From NCBI RefSeq assembly GCF_002422095.1, contig NZ_DITB01000097.1:352-20760 (forward strand): a stretch of DNA of 20,409 nt. Reading direction: 5' to 3'. The translations under genes were made by a program, and so were the position numbers. Source of the DNA: Flavobacterium sp. UBA6195. Lineage in GTDB: Bacteria; Bacteroidota; Bacteroidia; Flavobacteriales; Flavobacteriaceae. Positions 5,589-14,155 of the stretch are shown here, piece after piece (positions within the stretch are counted from its first letter, which is position 1; every line of letters begins with the position of its first letter). Below the pieces are notes generated by a model. The model searched no databases and was not told where the DNA came from. It saw only the letters and a program-made list of their open reading frames with translations.

Positions 5589-7474
5589 TATATAAGGTAA
5601 TATTGATTGTTTGAATTGATTTTGATTCGATTGTTTTCTAGCAACAATTGAATCGCAAAGATAGTCGCTTCTGTAGAAATGTGCAGTTGGTTTTCAATTT
5701 CTCTTGAACTTAATGGACTTTTTTCTAATAATTGAAGAATCGATTGCGTTATTTCAATGGGTGTCATTTTTTTTTTAGAAGTACAATAGGAACAAATGCC
5801 ACAATCTTCTTTCGAAATTTCATCAAAATAGGCTAATAACATTTTGTTTTTACAAGTAGTTTCATTCGTAATGTAATTCACTACGCTTTGAAATTGCTCT
5901 TCTTTTAATTTATTCTGATGTTCTAAAAACTTCGCCACACGATTGATGGTTAAATCATCTTCTCGAGCTTCATTAAACGTAATCGAGCTATCATTGTTTT
6001 TGGCATGTAAAATAATACACTCACTTGTGGCTAGTTTGTCAATTACTTCTTCTACTCGTTTCTCTGAGGTACTTGCTTTTTTGGCAACTAAGTGAGGATT
6101 GATAGTGGTTTCAATATCAAAAATTCCAGAATAGGTTCTCAAGATTGCAGTAATAATGGGTTCGTCATGTGGGTGTAAACTAACATAACGAATCACTTCT
6201 TTACTTGGAATAATAAATTGTAAACTTACTTTTTCGCTAGATTCACTTTGGAAAGTGATAATCCCTTGTCGGTCTAAAAACTGCAAACTATTGAACACTT
6301 TGATTACCGGAAATTGATATTGCATACTAAACTGATTCAAATTGAAAGTAAAACTTTCATTGTAACCTTCGCCATAAGCAATTTGGAAGTAGTTGTTTAA
6401 TTTGATGTAAACGTCTTTTACAAATTTTTTATCTGGCAAAACATCAATAAATTGAGCCTTGGTGTAGCCAATATCAGAAGGATTCGTAACGATAATCCCA
6501 AATGCTTTTTCACTATTTCTACCTGCTCTTCCAGCTTCTTGATAGTAATTTTCAAGATTTTCTGGAAGTTGAATGTGAATTACCGTTTTTACATCGGGTT
6601 TATCAATTCCCATTCCAAAAGCATTTGTAGCAACTATAACTTGCGCTTTGTTTTCTAACCACAATTGCATGTTTTTTTCTTTCTCCTTTGCGGGTAATCC
6701 GCCATGATAAAACGTGCAAGTAAATCCCAATTGATTCAACTGTTGCGAAGTTTCAATACACGATTTACGATTACGAACATAAATTATAGAAGATTGCGGA
6801 TTTTTTGATAATATCTGCTGAATTTTAAACAGTTTATCTTCTGTTTTAATCACATGATAAGCTAAGTTTTTACGAGTAAATGACTTTGTAAAAATTTTCG
6901 GATTTACCAATGCTAAATGCGTGCAAATATCTTCCTGAACTCTTTTGTTGGCAGTAGCCGTTAAAGCTAAAAACGGAGTAGAAGGGAAGTGTGTTTTTAA
7001 AGCTGAAATCTTCAAATACGCAGGTCTAAAATCATGTCCCCATTGACTCACACAGTGCGCTTCATCAATTGCAATCAGATTAATGGGTAATTGTTTTAAA
7101 CGTTCAACAATCCAATCATGTTGCAAACGTTCGGGTGAAAGGTATAAGAATTTATAGTTTCCAAATTGACAATTGTCTAAAATGTCAATAACATCATCTT
7201 GCGAAATACCACCCGTTAATGCAATGGCTTTGATGTTTTTGCTTTGTAAGTTCTGAACTTGGTCTTTCATCAAAGCAATCAAAGGCGAAATTACCAAACA
7301 AATTCCATTTAGCATCATAGCCGGAATTTGAAAACAAACCGATTTTCCGCCACCAGTTGGTAAAAGTGCAAAGGTGTCGTTACCACTTAAAACCGATTGA
7401 ATAATTGCTTCTTGTGGTGTTCTAAAACTATCGTGTTTCCAGTATTTTTTTAGAATTTGTATGGGTTTCGACAT
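5588..7474 (-). CDS. recQ: RecQ-family ATP-dependent DNA helicase
   Basis: 628 aa. A 3'-5' superfamily 2 helicase used in recombination and replication repair. Visible motifs are the RecQ motif 0 region FRTPQEAI (17-24), Walker A LLPTGGGKS (37-45), DEAH (137-140) with the aromatic-rich loop CVSQWGHDFRPAY, TATA (172-175), the second RecA lobe with VATNAFGMGIDKPDV, and motif VI QEAGRAGR (312-319). The four zinc Cys keep exact RecQ spacing (C541-x16-C558-x2-C561-x2-C564). They lie ~190 residues after the helicase core instead of directly behind it, with a winged-helix-like stretch before them and a short winged-helix-like tail (about 573-628) after. There is no HRDC domain. The gene sits 37 bases after the P-loop gene and overlaps fmt by one base. 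Confidence 0.94.
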   Translation of the reverse strand: MSKPIQILKKYWKHDSFRTPQEAIIQSVLSGNDTFALLPTGGGKSVCFQIPAMMLNGICLVISPLIALMKDQVQNLQSKNIKAIALTGGISQDDVIDILDNCQFGNYKFLYLSPERLQHDWIVERLKQLPINLIAIDEAHCVSQWGHDFRPAYLKISALKTHFPSTPFLALTATANKRVQEDICTHLALVNPKIFTKSFTRKNLAYHVIKTEDKLFKIQQILSKNPQSSIIYVRNRKSCIETSQQLNQLGFTCTFYHGGLPAKEKEKNMQLWLENKAQVIVATNAFGMGIDKPDVKTVIHIQLPENLENYYQEAGRAGRNSEKAFGIIVTNPSDIGYTKAQFIDVLPDKKFVKDVYIKLNNYFQIAYGEGYNESFTFNLNQFSMQYQFPVIKVFNSLQFLDRQGIITFQSESSEKVSLQFIIPSKEVIRYVSLHPHDEPIITAILRTYSGIFDIETTINPHLVAKKASTSEKRVEEVIDKLATSECIILHAKNNDSSITFNEAREDDLTINRVAKFLEHQNKLKEEQFQSVVNYITNETTCKNKMLLAYFDEISKEDCGICSYCTSKKKMTPIEITQSILQLLEKSPLSSREIENQLHISTEATIFAIQLLLENNRIKINSNNQYYLI

Positions 7475-7511
7475 GAAAAAGGACTTTTAGAAACACTAAA
7501 TTATAAAAAAA

Positions 7512-8051
7512 TTATTTAACAAGATGTTTCATAATAAAATCAACACGATTTTCAACCGTATCTTTTGGAACTTCTGTAATCGAATAGCCGTATTTCTTGT
7601 AAGTTTCCATTAAATGTTCGTGAATTAAAACGGCTTGCTCGTAGTTTTCGTAGCGTTCGGCATCACTCACATAAATTTCTTCCCAAGGAGGTAAAACAAA
7701 AATTGCCGAATATTTGTGGTCTTGACAGGCTTTATCGAAAAATGCAGGATACGAATCGCCAATGTAATGCATATACGCCAAAACATCTGGAATGCCTCGG
7801 TCTAAAAAAACGATATTAGCTTCTTCGTTTAAGGCTTCTTTGAATTGTCTTTTTCTGCCTTCCAAAAGTAATTCGCTAAACAAAAGGGGTTTTTCTAGAA
7901 ACAATTGCTCGATTCCTTGTTCTTGAGCCTCACGAATAACTTCACGCGAAATCTCAGGATAACAAGTGTGTCCTTTTTCTTTCAATGCTTCTATTAAGGT
8001 GGTTTTTCCAGAGCTTGGTCCACCAATTAAAACCACAATTTCTTTATTCAT
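7512..8051 (-). CDS. NadR-like P-loop ATPase/kinase (AAA_28)
   Basis: 179 aa from ATG 8051. An in-frame TTG at 8072 would add seven residues, but it lies inside the predicted -7 box, so ATG is preferred. The N-terminus EIVVLIGGPSSGKTTLIEAL contains Walker A GGPSSGKT (10-17). FLDRGIPDVLAYMHYIG (DRG at 84-86) resembles the DRx region of deoxynucleoside/thymidylate kinases and of the NadR C-terminal domain. The segment ERYENYEQAVLIHEHLMETYKKYGY is the lid-like region of the AAA_28 family. It probably phosphorylates a small nucleoside-like metabolite, but the substrate is unknown. It is first gene of an operon with recQ and fmt and divergent from the DUF493/DUF4290/murA operon. Confidence 0.85.
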   Translation of the reverse strand: MNKEIVVLIGGPSSGKTTLIEALKEKGHTCYPEISREVIREAQEQGIEQLFLEKPLLFSELLLEGRKRQFKEALNEEANIVFLDRGIPDVLAYMHYIGDSYPAFFDKACQDHKYSAIFVLPPWEEIYVSDAERYENYEQAVLIHEHLMETYKKYGYSITEVPKDTVENRVDFIMKHLVK

Positions 8052-8069
8052 CTTAAAAATACTAAGGCG

Positions 8070-8100
8070 CAAAAGTAAGTTTTTTTAAAAATCTAATCAA
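8070..8100 (-). promoter_or_regulatory. Promoter of the P-loop/recQ/fmt operon
   Basis: On the minus strand, TTG (8098-8100), 20 bases and TACTTTTG (8070-8077) match the consensus. A start near 8063 leaves a 12-base leader before ATG 8051. Confidence 0.6.
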
Positions 8101-8147
8101 CTTTAAAATTTATAAGTTACTACATTACAATTCTGAACATAAAAAAG

Positions 8148-8155
8148 TATATTTG
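8148..8155 (+). promoter_or_regulatory. -7 element of the DUF493/DUF4290/murA operon
   Basis: TATATTTG matches TAnnTTTG exactly. The -33 region is weak (TTAC near 8125). The start is expected near 8162, just before ATG 8172. It shares a 120-base intergenic region with the divergent operon promoter. Confidence 0.55.
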
Positions 8156-8171
8156 CTAATTCAAATAAGAA

Positions 8172-8462
8172 ATGATGATGGATAAGAAAACAGAAGATTT
8201 TTATATTAGATTAAAAGAAGAATTAACAAATTCAACGCTTTGGCCTTCAGAGTATTTATATAAATTTATCATGCCTTCTAATGTTCATAGTATTGCAAAA
8301 GTAGAAGCAGCTTTTAATAACATGGGAGCTGTTATTACTACACAACAATCAAAAACAGGTAAATTTACAAGTGTATCGGTAAGCGTAAATATGCCTAACC
8401 CTCAAAGTGTAATTGATAAATACATTGAAGTATCTGATATAGAAGGTATCATTTCATTATAA
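8172..8462 (+). CDS. DUF493 (YbeD-like) family protein
   Basis: 96 aa, the usual size of this small ferredoxin-like (ACT-like) fold. The family pattern is present: FYIRLKEELTNSTLWPSEYLYKFIMPS, then the helix SIAKVEAAFNN, then a strand with QQSKTGKFTSVSVSVNM, and a closing helix QSVIDKYIEVSDIEGIISL. Three consecutive ATG codons (8172, 8175, 8178) could each serve as start; the first is used here. E. coli YbeD is thought to have a regulatory role linked to lipoate metabolism, but that is not shown for Bacteroidota. First gene of an operon: the DUF4290 gene begins 7 bases after the stop. Confidence 0.85.
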   Translation: MMMDKKTEDFYIRLKEELTNSTLWPSEYLYKFIMPSNVHSIAKVEAAFNNMGAVITTQQSKTGKFTSVSVSVNMPNPQSVIDKYIEVSDIEGIISL

Positions 8463-8469
8463 AACAAAC

Positions 8470-9171
8470 ATGCAAGAACAAGTAAGTAATTTAGAATATA
8501 ATTCGCAACGTCCGCATTTGATTATTCCAGAATACGGTAGACATTTGCAAAAATTAATTGATCAAGCCACGGCTATTGAAGATCGTGACGAGCGCAATAA
8601 AGCAGCAAAATACATTATTTCGGTAATGGGTTCTTTGAATCCACATTTACGTGATGTATTGGATTTTCAACATAAATTATGGGATCAATTGTTTATTATG
8701 TCTGATTTTAAATTGGATGTTGATTCTCCTTATCCAATTCCATCAAAAGATATTTTAACGCAAAAACCAGAACGTTTAAAATATCCTCAAAATTTTCCTA
8801 AATATCGTTTTTATGGAAATAACATCAAATACATGATTGATGTAGCTAACAGTTGGGAAGAAAGCGAATTAAAAAATGCTTTAGTTTTAGTTATTGCGAA
8901 TCATATGAAAAAATGTTACTTGAGTTGGAACAAAGACACGGTAACCGATGAAGTAATTTTTGAACACTTATTAGAACTTTCAGGAGGAAAATTAAATCTT
9001 TCCAAATCAAACGAAGAGCTTTCGAACACTCACGATTTAATGAAAGTGAACAAGAAAGTATCCAATAAAACCCAATTTAGTTCTAATAAACCTGGTATTG
9101 TTAAGAAAAATAATAACAATAAAGGGCACATGAATAAAAACAATCAAAATAAAAATACATTTAAAAAATAG
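8470..9171 (+). CDS. DUF4290 family protein
   Basis: 233 aa. It resembles the Bacteroidota-restricted DUF4290 family, typically encoded directly upstream of murA as here. The N-terminal part YNSQRPHLIIPEYGRHLQKLIDQATAIEDRDERNKAAKYIISVMGSL and the FQHKLWDQLFIMSDFKLDVDSPYP segment are mostly helical and acidic. The last ~40 residues are a low-complexity Asn/Lys-rich tail (KKNNNNKGHMNKNNQNK), a likely disordered, positively charged tail. No catalytic motif, signal peptide or membrane helix is seen and the function is unknown. It lies 7 bases after DUF493 and 8 bases before murA, so co-expression with cell-wall synthesis is expected. Confidence 0.85.
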   Translation: MQEQVSNLEYNSQRPHLIIPEYGRHLQKLIDQATAIEDRDERNKAAKYIISVMGSLNPHLRDVLDFQHKLWDQLFIMSDFKLDVDSPYPIPSKDILTQKPERLKYPQNFPKYRFYGNNIKYMIDVANSWEESELKNALVLVIANHMKKCYLSWNKDTVTDEVIFEHLLELSGGKLNLSKSNEELSNTHDLMKVNKKVSNKTQFSSNKPGIVKKNNNNKGHMNKNNQNKNTFKK

Positions 9172-9179
9172 GCAGTTAC

Positions 9180-10490
9180 ATGGGAACATTTAAAATTGAA
9201 GGAGGAAAAGCATTAAAAGGAGAAATTACACCGCAAGGCGCTAAAAATGAGGCGCTACAAGTGTTATGTCCTGTTTTGTTAACTTCTGAAAAAGTAAGAG
9301 TAACGAATATTCCGGATATCATTGACGTTAACAAATTGATTACGCTTTTAGGTAATTTAGGAGTTAAAATCCAAAAAAATGGACCTGGTGATTACACCTT
9401 TCAAGCCGATGAGGTAAATGTAAATTACTTAAAAACAGAAGCTTTTAAAAAAGAAGGTGGAAGTTTAAGAGGTTCCATTATGATTGTAGGACCTTTATTA
9501 GCGCGTTTTGGTTGTGGGTATATTCCAAAACCAGGAGGCGATAAAATTGGTCGTCGTCGTTTAGATACGCACTTTGAAGGTTTTATTAACTTGGGTGCTA
9601 AATTTAGATATGAAAGAGAAGACCATTTCTACGGAGTGGAAATCGATGGAAGATTGCAAGGAGCATACATGTTGTTAGACGAAGCTTCTGTAACAGGAAC
9701 GGCTAATATTGTAATGGCTGCCGTTTTAGCCGAAGGAACCACTACTATTTATAACGCAGCCTGTGAGCCTTACTTACAGCAATTGTGTAAAATGTTGAAT
9801 TCTATGGGAGCTAAAATCTCAGGCGTAGGATCTAACTTATTAACCATTGAAGGAGTTGAAAGTTTAGGTGGTTGCGAACACCGAATTTTACCTGACATGG
9901 TAGAAATTGGTTCTTGGATTGGTCTTGCGGCTATGACAAGAAGTGAGATTACGATTAAAAATGTAAGTTGGGAGAACTTAGGTCAAATTCCAAACGTATT
10001 CAGAAAATTAGGAATTACTTTAGAAAGAAAAGGCGATGATATTTACATTCCAGCTCATAAAGAGGGTTACGAAATTAAAACCGATATCGACGGTTCTATA
10101 TTAACGGTTTCAGATGCACCATGGCCAGGATTTACACCGGACTTGTTAAGTATCGTTTTGGTGGTTTGTACACAAGCAAAAGGCGATGTGTTAATTCACC
10201 AAAAAATGTTTGAAAGCCGTTTGTTCTTCGTGGATAAATTAATCGACATGGGAGCCAAAATTATGTTGTGCGACCCACACAGAGCAGTGGTTATGGGACA
10301 TAATTTCCAATCCCAATTAAAAGCAACAACAATGAGTTCGCCAGATATTAGAGCCGGAATATCTTTATTAATTGCTGCTTTAACAGCAAAAGGAACTTCA
10401 ACTATTCAAAATATCGAACAAATTGATAGAGGTTACGAACGCATCGACGAACGATTAAGAGCGTTAGGAGCTAATATTGTGAGAGTATAA
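9180..10490 (+). CDS. murA: UDP-N-acetylglucosamine 1-carboxyvinyltransferase
   Basis: 436 aa, full length. The cytoplasmic enzyme adds enolpyruvate from PEP to UDP-GlcNAc, the first committed step of peptidoglycan synthesis. The K22-N23 pair in GEITPQGAKNEALQVL is present. Further marks include SLRGSIMIVGPLLARFG, the GRRRLDTHFEG segment behind the active loop, EASVTGTANIVMAA, and WPGFTPDLLSIV, where the Asp matches the catalytic base region. The active-loop residue equivalent to E. coli Cys115 is Asp here (D121 in PKPGGDKIG; codon 9540-9542). Since fosfomycin alkylates that Cys, the enzyme is expected to be intrinsically insensitive. Third gene of the DUF493/DUF4290/murA operon. A long palindrome follows 10 bases after the stop. 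Confidence 0.97.
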   Translation: MGTFKIEGGKALKGEITPQGAKNEALQVLCPVLLTSEKVRVTNIPDIIDVNKLITLLGNLGVKIQKNGPGDYTFQADEVNVNYLKTEAFKKEGGSLRGSIMIVGPLLARFGCGYIPKPGGDKIGRRRLDTHFEGFINLGAKFRYEREDHFYGVEIDGRLQGAYMLLDEASVTGTANIVMAAVLAEGTTTIYNAACEPYLQQLCKMLNSMGAKISGVGSNLLTIEGVESLGGCEHRILPDMVEIGSWIGLAAMTRSEITIKNVSWENLGQIPNVFRKLGITLERKGDDIYIPAHKEGYEIKTDIDGSILTVSDAPWPGFTPDLLSIVLVVCTQAKGDVLIHQKMFESRLFFVDKLIDMGAKIMLCDPHRAVVMGHNFQSQLKATTMSSPDIRAGISLLIAALTAKGTSTIQNIEQIDRGYERIDERLRALGANIVRV

Positions 10491-10499
10491 TTTAGTGTT

Positions 10500-10543
10500 C
10501 AGTGTTCAGTCGCAGTAAGCAACGTTACTGAGACTGAACACTG
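10500..10543. repeat. Long intergenic palindrome between murA and the permease gene
   Basis: A 12-bp perfect arm pair (10500-10511 with 10532-10543, CAGTGTTCAGTC and its complement), one G-A mismatch, then six more pairs (10513-10518 with 10525-10530) close a 6-base loop GCAACG. AGTGTTC is also directly repeated at the left edge. It is more GC-rich than its surroundings and has no U-tract on either side, so it is a poor rho-independent terminator. It may be a dispersed REP-like or MITE-like intergenic repeat, or an RNA processing/stability element. Confidence 0.8.
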
Positions 10544-10560
10544 GGACTGATTACTAAAAA

Positions 10561-11328
10561 ATGGAAACCTACATCATCATTTTTCTCTGCATTGCTTCCT
10601 TCGTAGCTGGTTTTATTGATGCTATTGTGGGTGGCGGTGGTTTAATTCAAACTCCAGCCGCTTTAATTTTATTGCCTAATGTACCTGTTGCTTCCATTAT
10701 TGGAACGCTAAAAATACCAGGGTTTAGTGGAACAAGCATGGCAACGTATCACTATTTGAAATCAGCAAAAGTCAATTGGAAGTTGTTTTTAGTATTAGCA
10801 ATTGTTTCTTTCACATTTGCTTATTTAGGTTCGAGTTTGCTTAATGTTATGCAAAATGATTTCATGAAACCTTTACTTTTTGTAGTTTTACTTTTACTAT
10901 TACTTTATACCTATTTCAAAAAAGATTTTGGTCAATTTCAAATTGATAAATTAACTACTAGGCAAATTTATATTTACGGAAGTATAATTTGTGTTTTTTT
11001 AGGTTTTTATGATGGTTTTATTGGTCCTGGAACAGGAAGTTTATTAATTATGGCGTTTATAGCCATACTAGGTTTCGATTTTTTGCAAGCCAATATCTAT
11101 GCAAAACTAGTTAACTTGGCTACTAACTTTGGTTCCATTACGCTGTTTGTTTTGAAAGGAAAAATCATTTGGACGATTGCTATTCCTATGGCAATTTGTA
11201 ATGTTGCTGGTTCTTGGTTGGGCGCAAGATTGGCCATTTCTAAAGGCAACGGATTTATTCGAATCTTCTTTTTAATTGTGGTGGGATTAGCGTTGTTACG
11301 TTTTGGATATGATGTGTTTTTGAAATAA
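10561..11328 (+). CDS. TauE/SafE (TSUP) family inner-membrane permease
   Basis: 255 aa, the typical length for the sulfite exporter TauE/SafE family. Two homologous halves each begin with the family glycine signature: GFIDAIVGGGGLIQTPAAL (residues 18-36) and GFYDGFIGPGTGSLLIMAF (148-166). About eight hydrophobic segments follow (for example LFLVLAIVSFTFAYLGSSLL and LLFVVLLLLLLYTYF). Family members move sulfite, sulfoacetate or other organosulfur anions, but the substrate cannot be read from sequence. It lies 70 bases after murA with only the palindrome between them and no consensus promoter, so it may be co-transcribed with murA. It converges on the CHAT gene. Confidence 0.9.
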   Translation: METYIIIFLCIASFVAGFIDAIVGGGGLIQTPAALILLPNVPVASIIGTLKIPGFSGTSMATYHYLKSAKVNWKLFLVLAIVSFTFAYLGSSLLNVMQNDFMKPLLFVVLLLLLLYTYFKKDFGQFQIDKLTTRQIYIYGSIICVFLGFYDGFIGPGTGSLLIMAFIAILGFDFLQANIYAKLVNLATNFGSITLFVLKGKIIWTIAIPMAICNVAGSWLGARLAISKGNGFIRIFFLIVVGLALLRFGYDVFLK

Positions 11329-11329
11329 A

Positions 11330-11369
11330 AAGCACTTCTGTTATTGAAATGCTTCCTTTATTTTTTTTT
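11330..11369 (+). terminator. Terminator of the TauE/SafE gene
   Basis: AAGCA (11330-11334) pairs with TGCTT (11350-11354). An inner TTC/GAA extends it after one mismatch, with a 7-base loop. A T-rich tract follows up to 11369. The T-run doubles as the terminal Lys codons of the convergent CHAT gene. Confidence 0.5.
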
Positions 11370-14027
11370 AGCACCTTTAGAATAGAACTTATAATATATA
11401 AAAAGTACAATTCCCATAAAAACAGAAATTGCTCCAAAACCCCACCACCAATAATTACGTTGTTGCAATCGAATCGTTTCATTATTGCCTGTAATGTTTA
11501 ACCCAGCCCAATACAACGGATTAGCCATTCTCGGTGATGCTGTTGCCAAATAGTCTAACTTTGCTTTTTGTAGCGCTGCAGACTTAGTATATCCTGCATC
11601 TAAATACTTTAAAAACAAACTGATTATTTGTAAGGAACTTTTCTCATCTATTTTCCAAGAAGCCAGCATCATGCTTTTAACCCCAATAGCAGTAAAAGCT
11701 CTCGCTAAATTGATATTCCCTTCTCTTGATTTATAGCCAACTCCGGTTTCACAAGCCCCTAAAAGAAGAAAATCGCAATTAGCTTTTAAATTGTACACTT
11801 CATTCATACTCAAAAAACCATCCGACAAATAAATTCCTTTATTCGATTCAAGTTCATCATCAGAAGCATTTCCATGCGATAATAAAGCAACCATTCTGTT
11901 GTTTTTTATTTGGTTTAAAAATGCCTTTTTGGTTGCCTCTGTTCCTTGAAATAATTTTGCGTTAAAAGAATTTGCAATTACTTTAGACTCCTTATTTGTT
12001 TTTGATAATTTAGCCAAATCTTTAGTATGAAAACTAGGGCTAAAAACAGAAAAAATATCCGATTTTGTAGCGTTTTGATCAACAATATCGGAAATAGAAG
12101 AAGATAGCCCATAACTAAACTCATATTTTTTTGCTAAATAAGGCAACTGATTAAAATCATTCGATGCATTCTTCTCGCTTAATAAAATATCAAAGGGGAG
12201 ATTGGCAATATTAGCGTTTGGAATAATTTGAATATGTGTAGTTGATTTGGGAAAATACTTTTCAATAGGTTTAAAATAATCATAATAATAATTATAAGCG
12301 GCACTTTTATATTCTGAAATCAAATTTTGTTGAAGATTTTCTAATATATTACCGACTTTAGTATTATCAACTTGCAAATCATTTTCGTTATTAAGTGCCA
12401 TTATCTTAGTTCGATATTTAGAAATCATAAAGACCAGAACTCGATAATTGTTTTGATTACCAGTAAAGTTGTAGCTTAGAATAATTTCATTTTCATTAAG
12501 TTTATTTTGAACTTCAGTTAATGACAGAATATTTTTTTTAAATAAATTTGGGTTGTTTTCAGTGTAAAGAGTTAATTCTTTTTTAGCTTCTTTTTCAAAT
12601 TGCTTCTTGGAAAGATCCTGAGGAATCTTATCATTTATATTTAAAAATAAGTTTTCTAAACTTATATATATGGCATTGCTAGTAAAATTATTTTTTACTG
12701 AATTATTTTTTTCTTTTTCTTTGTATAATGTTTCTAATAATGCGGTGTATTTAGATTTCTGATCATATTCGTAATATAAATCTATGAACTTTCTATTTCC
12801 TGTAGCTAAAACTAATTTATAATAAATTTTAACTAAATTATTGTGTGGAGAATTATAATAAATGTTAGTATGATATTGCTTAATGTTTTTGATACTATTA
12901 TTAGTATATTCTTGCCAAATTTTTTCAGCTAATAGCAAAGTTTTTTCTATCTCGTATAACAATTTGGTGTCTTTTTTTTGAATATACATTTCATCTAAAC
13001 ACCAAGCTTTCCAATTAAGTAAACCAAGTAATGCAGCATTATTGTTATAATTACTTTTCTCTAAATCACTTGGAATTATTAATCTTTTAATGCCTTCATC
13101 ATAATTTTCAAGAGCTTTGACATAATCTTTCTTATAAAAATACATCAAGCCCCTCAAGGAGTTTAAGTGTGAAGACGGCTCATAATAATAACCAGCTAAT
13201 TTATTGTTAATAGCTATTCCTTTCGAATATAAGGCTATAGCTTTATTCGCATTAAAGTTACCTGTTTTATAATCTATTTTATCAGTATTAAAAAGATTAT
13301 TACTTGCCAAATCTAAATTTAAAGCGGCAACAGATACAAATAATCTAGATTTTTTTAAATTATCGTAGGGATATCGTTTATGAATAAAATATTGAAGACT
13401 ATCTAAGTATTTAAATCTATTTTCTAAGCTCTCTTTGTAATTTCTAATAGTAAACATATGAGCATTATAAAAAATATAATCATCTATCAAATGCTCCTTC
13501 TTGTTTTTGTGATAAATTTTTAATGCTCTACTAGTGTAGTAATAGGCTTTATCAATTAAATACCGCATATTATAATACCTACCTAAATAAGCATAATAAA
13601 GCGCCTTATAAATTTCTTTTTCTGGTGCAGCTTTTTTATAATAGCGATAAAATGTATGGCATTCCACTACATAATCTTCTGTTAAATATAACTTATCATA
13701 ACAAATAGCAAGCAACTGATGGGTTTTTGCAAACAGCAAGTAATTTTTGGAGGTTACCTTGTTTAATAAAATGACATTCTGTTTCAGAATAGCCATCGCT
13801 TTATAAGTAGCGCCCAAATCTATATAACAATCCGCAAGACCGTTTTGAGCAGTGACTTGCAAATCCAAGTTCTGATTTAGTTTCGCTTCCTTTGTTATTT
13901 TTTCATACAAAGGAACCGCTTGCCGATAATCGGAGCGGTCTAAAAAATCTTGCGCTTTTTGGAGCGAAGATTGGCCTGTAACCAAAAAAGGAAGGAACTG
14001 CAAAAAAGCAGCAATGAAAAACTTCAT
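11358..14027 (-). CDS. Membrane-anchored TPR-CHAT protease-like protein
   Basis: 889 aa. The N-terminal signal peptide is MKFFIAAFLQFLPFLVTGQ. Residues ~20-480 are helical repeats of TPR type (for example SDYRQAVPLYEKITKEA and KDYVKALENYDEGIKRL). A CHAT domain (caspase-fold peptidase) follows at about 560-850, with catalytic His718 in ALLSHGNAS and Cys759 in LLLGACETGVG, both intact. GNINLARAFTAIGVKSMMLASWKIDEKSS is the typical post-Cys segment. A single membrane helix (~860-881) and a basic end KGAKKK close the protein. TPR and CHAT are expected in the periplasm with a short cytoplasmic tail. CHAT proteins cleave proteins on receiving a signal through their repeats; the substrate here is unknown. 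It is last in the minus-strand surface block, with a possible own promoter at 14058-14088. Confidence 0.88.
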   Translation of the reverse strand: MKFFIAAFLQFLPFLVTGQSSLQKAQDFLDRSDYRQAVPLYEKITKEAKLNQNLDLQVTAQNGLADCYIDLGATYKAMAILKQNVILLNKVTSKNYLLFAKTHQLLAICYDKLYLTEDYVVECHTFYRYYKKAAPEKEIYKALYYAYLGRYYNMRYLIDKAYYYTSRALKIYHKNKKEHLIDDYIFYNAHMFTIRNYKESLENRFKYLDSLQYFIHKRYPYDNLKKSRLFVSVAALNLDLASNNLFNTDKIDYKTGNFNANKAIALYSKGIAINNKLAGYYYEPSSHLNSLRGLMYFYKKDYVKALENYDEGIKRLIIPSDLEKSNYNNNAALLGLLNWKAWCLDEMYIQKKDTKLLYEIEKTLLLAEKIWQEYTNNSIKNIKQYHTNIYYNSPHNNLVKIYYKLVLATGNRKFIDLYYEYDQKSKYTALLETLYKEKEKNNSVKNNFTSNAIYISLENLFLNINDKIPQDLSKKQFEKEAKKELTLYTENNPNLFKKNILSLTEVQNKLNENEIILSYNFTGNQNNYRVLVFMISKYRTKIMALNNENDLQVDNTKVGNILENLQQNLISEYKSAAYNYYYDYFKPIEKYFPKSTTHIQIIPNANIANLPFDILLSEKNASNDFNQLPYLAKKYEFSYGLSSSISDIVDQNATKSDIFSVFSPSFHTKDLAKLSKTNKESKVIANSFNAKLFQGTEATKKAFLNQIKNNRMVALLSHGNASDDELESNKGIYLSDGFLSMNEVYNLKANCDFLLLGACETGVGYKSREGNINLARAFTAIGVKSMMLASWKIDEKSSLQIISLFLKYLDAGYTKSAALQKAKLDYLATASPRMANPLYWAGLNITGNNETIRLQQRNYWWWGFGAISVFMGIVLFIYYKFYSKGAKKK

Positions 14028-14057
14028 AGATTAAAAAAAATTGTGAAAAGGTGCATA

Positions 14058-14088
14058 CAAGTATAGTGAAAATATCCTTTACCTACAA
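14058..14088 (-). promoter_or_regulatory. Possible promoter of the CHAT gene
   Basis: On the minus strand, TTG (14086-14088), about 20 bases and TATACTTG (14058-14065) match the Bacteroidota consensus with one mismatch (TAnnTTTG). It lies 30 bases upstream of the start codon. Confidence 0.35.
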
Positions 14089-14155
14089 CTTTGTAAACGA
14101 ACTCTTCACCACCGTTTGCCCTTCCGACTGAGAAGGAATCTCATCTCAACCTCAC

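Noticed and set aside
8052..8072. TTG 8072 as start of the P-loop protein
   Set aside because: It lies within the -7 promoter box, and Walker A spacing is normal from ATG 8051.
11358..14027. CRISPR-associated TPR-CHAT (Craspase-like) effector
   Set aside because: It has a signal peptide and membrane anchor, and no cas gene or array is in the window.
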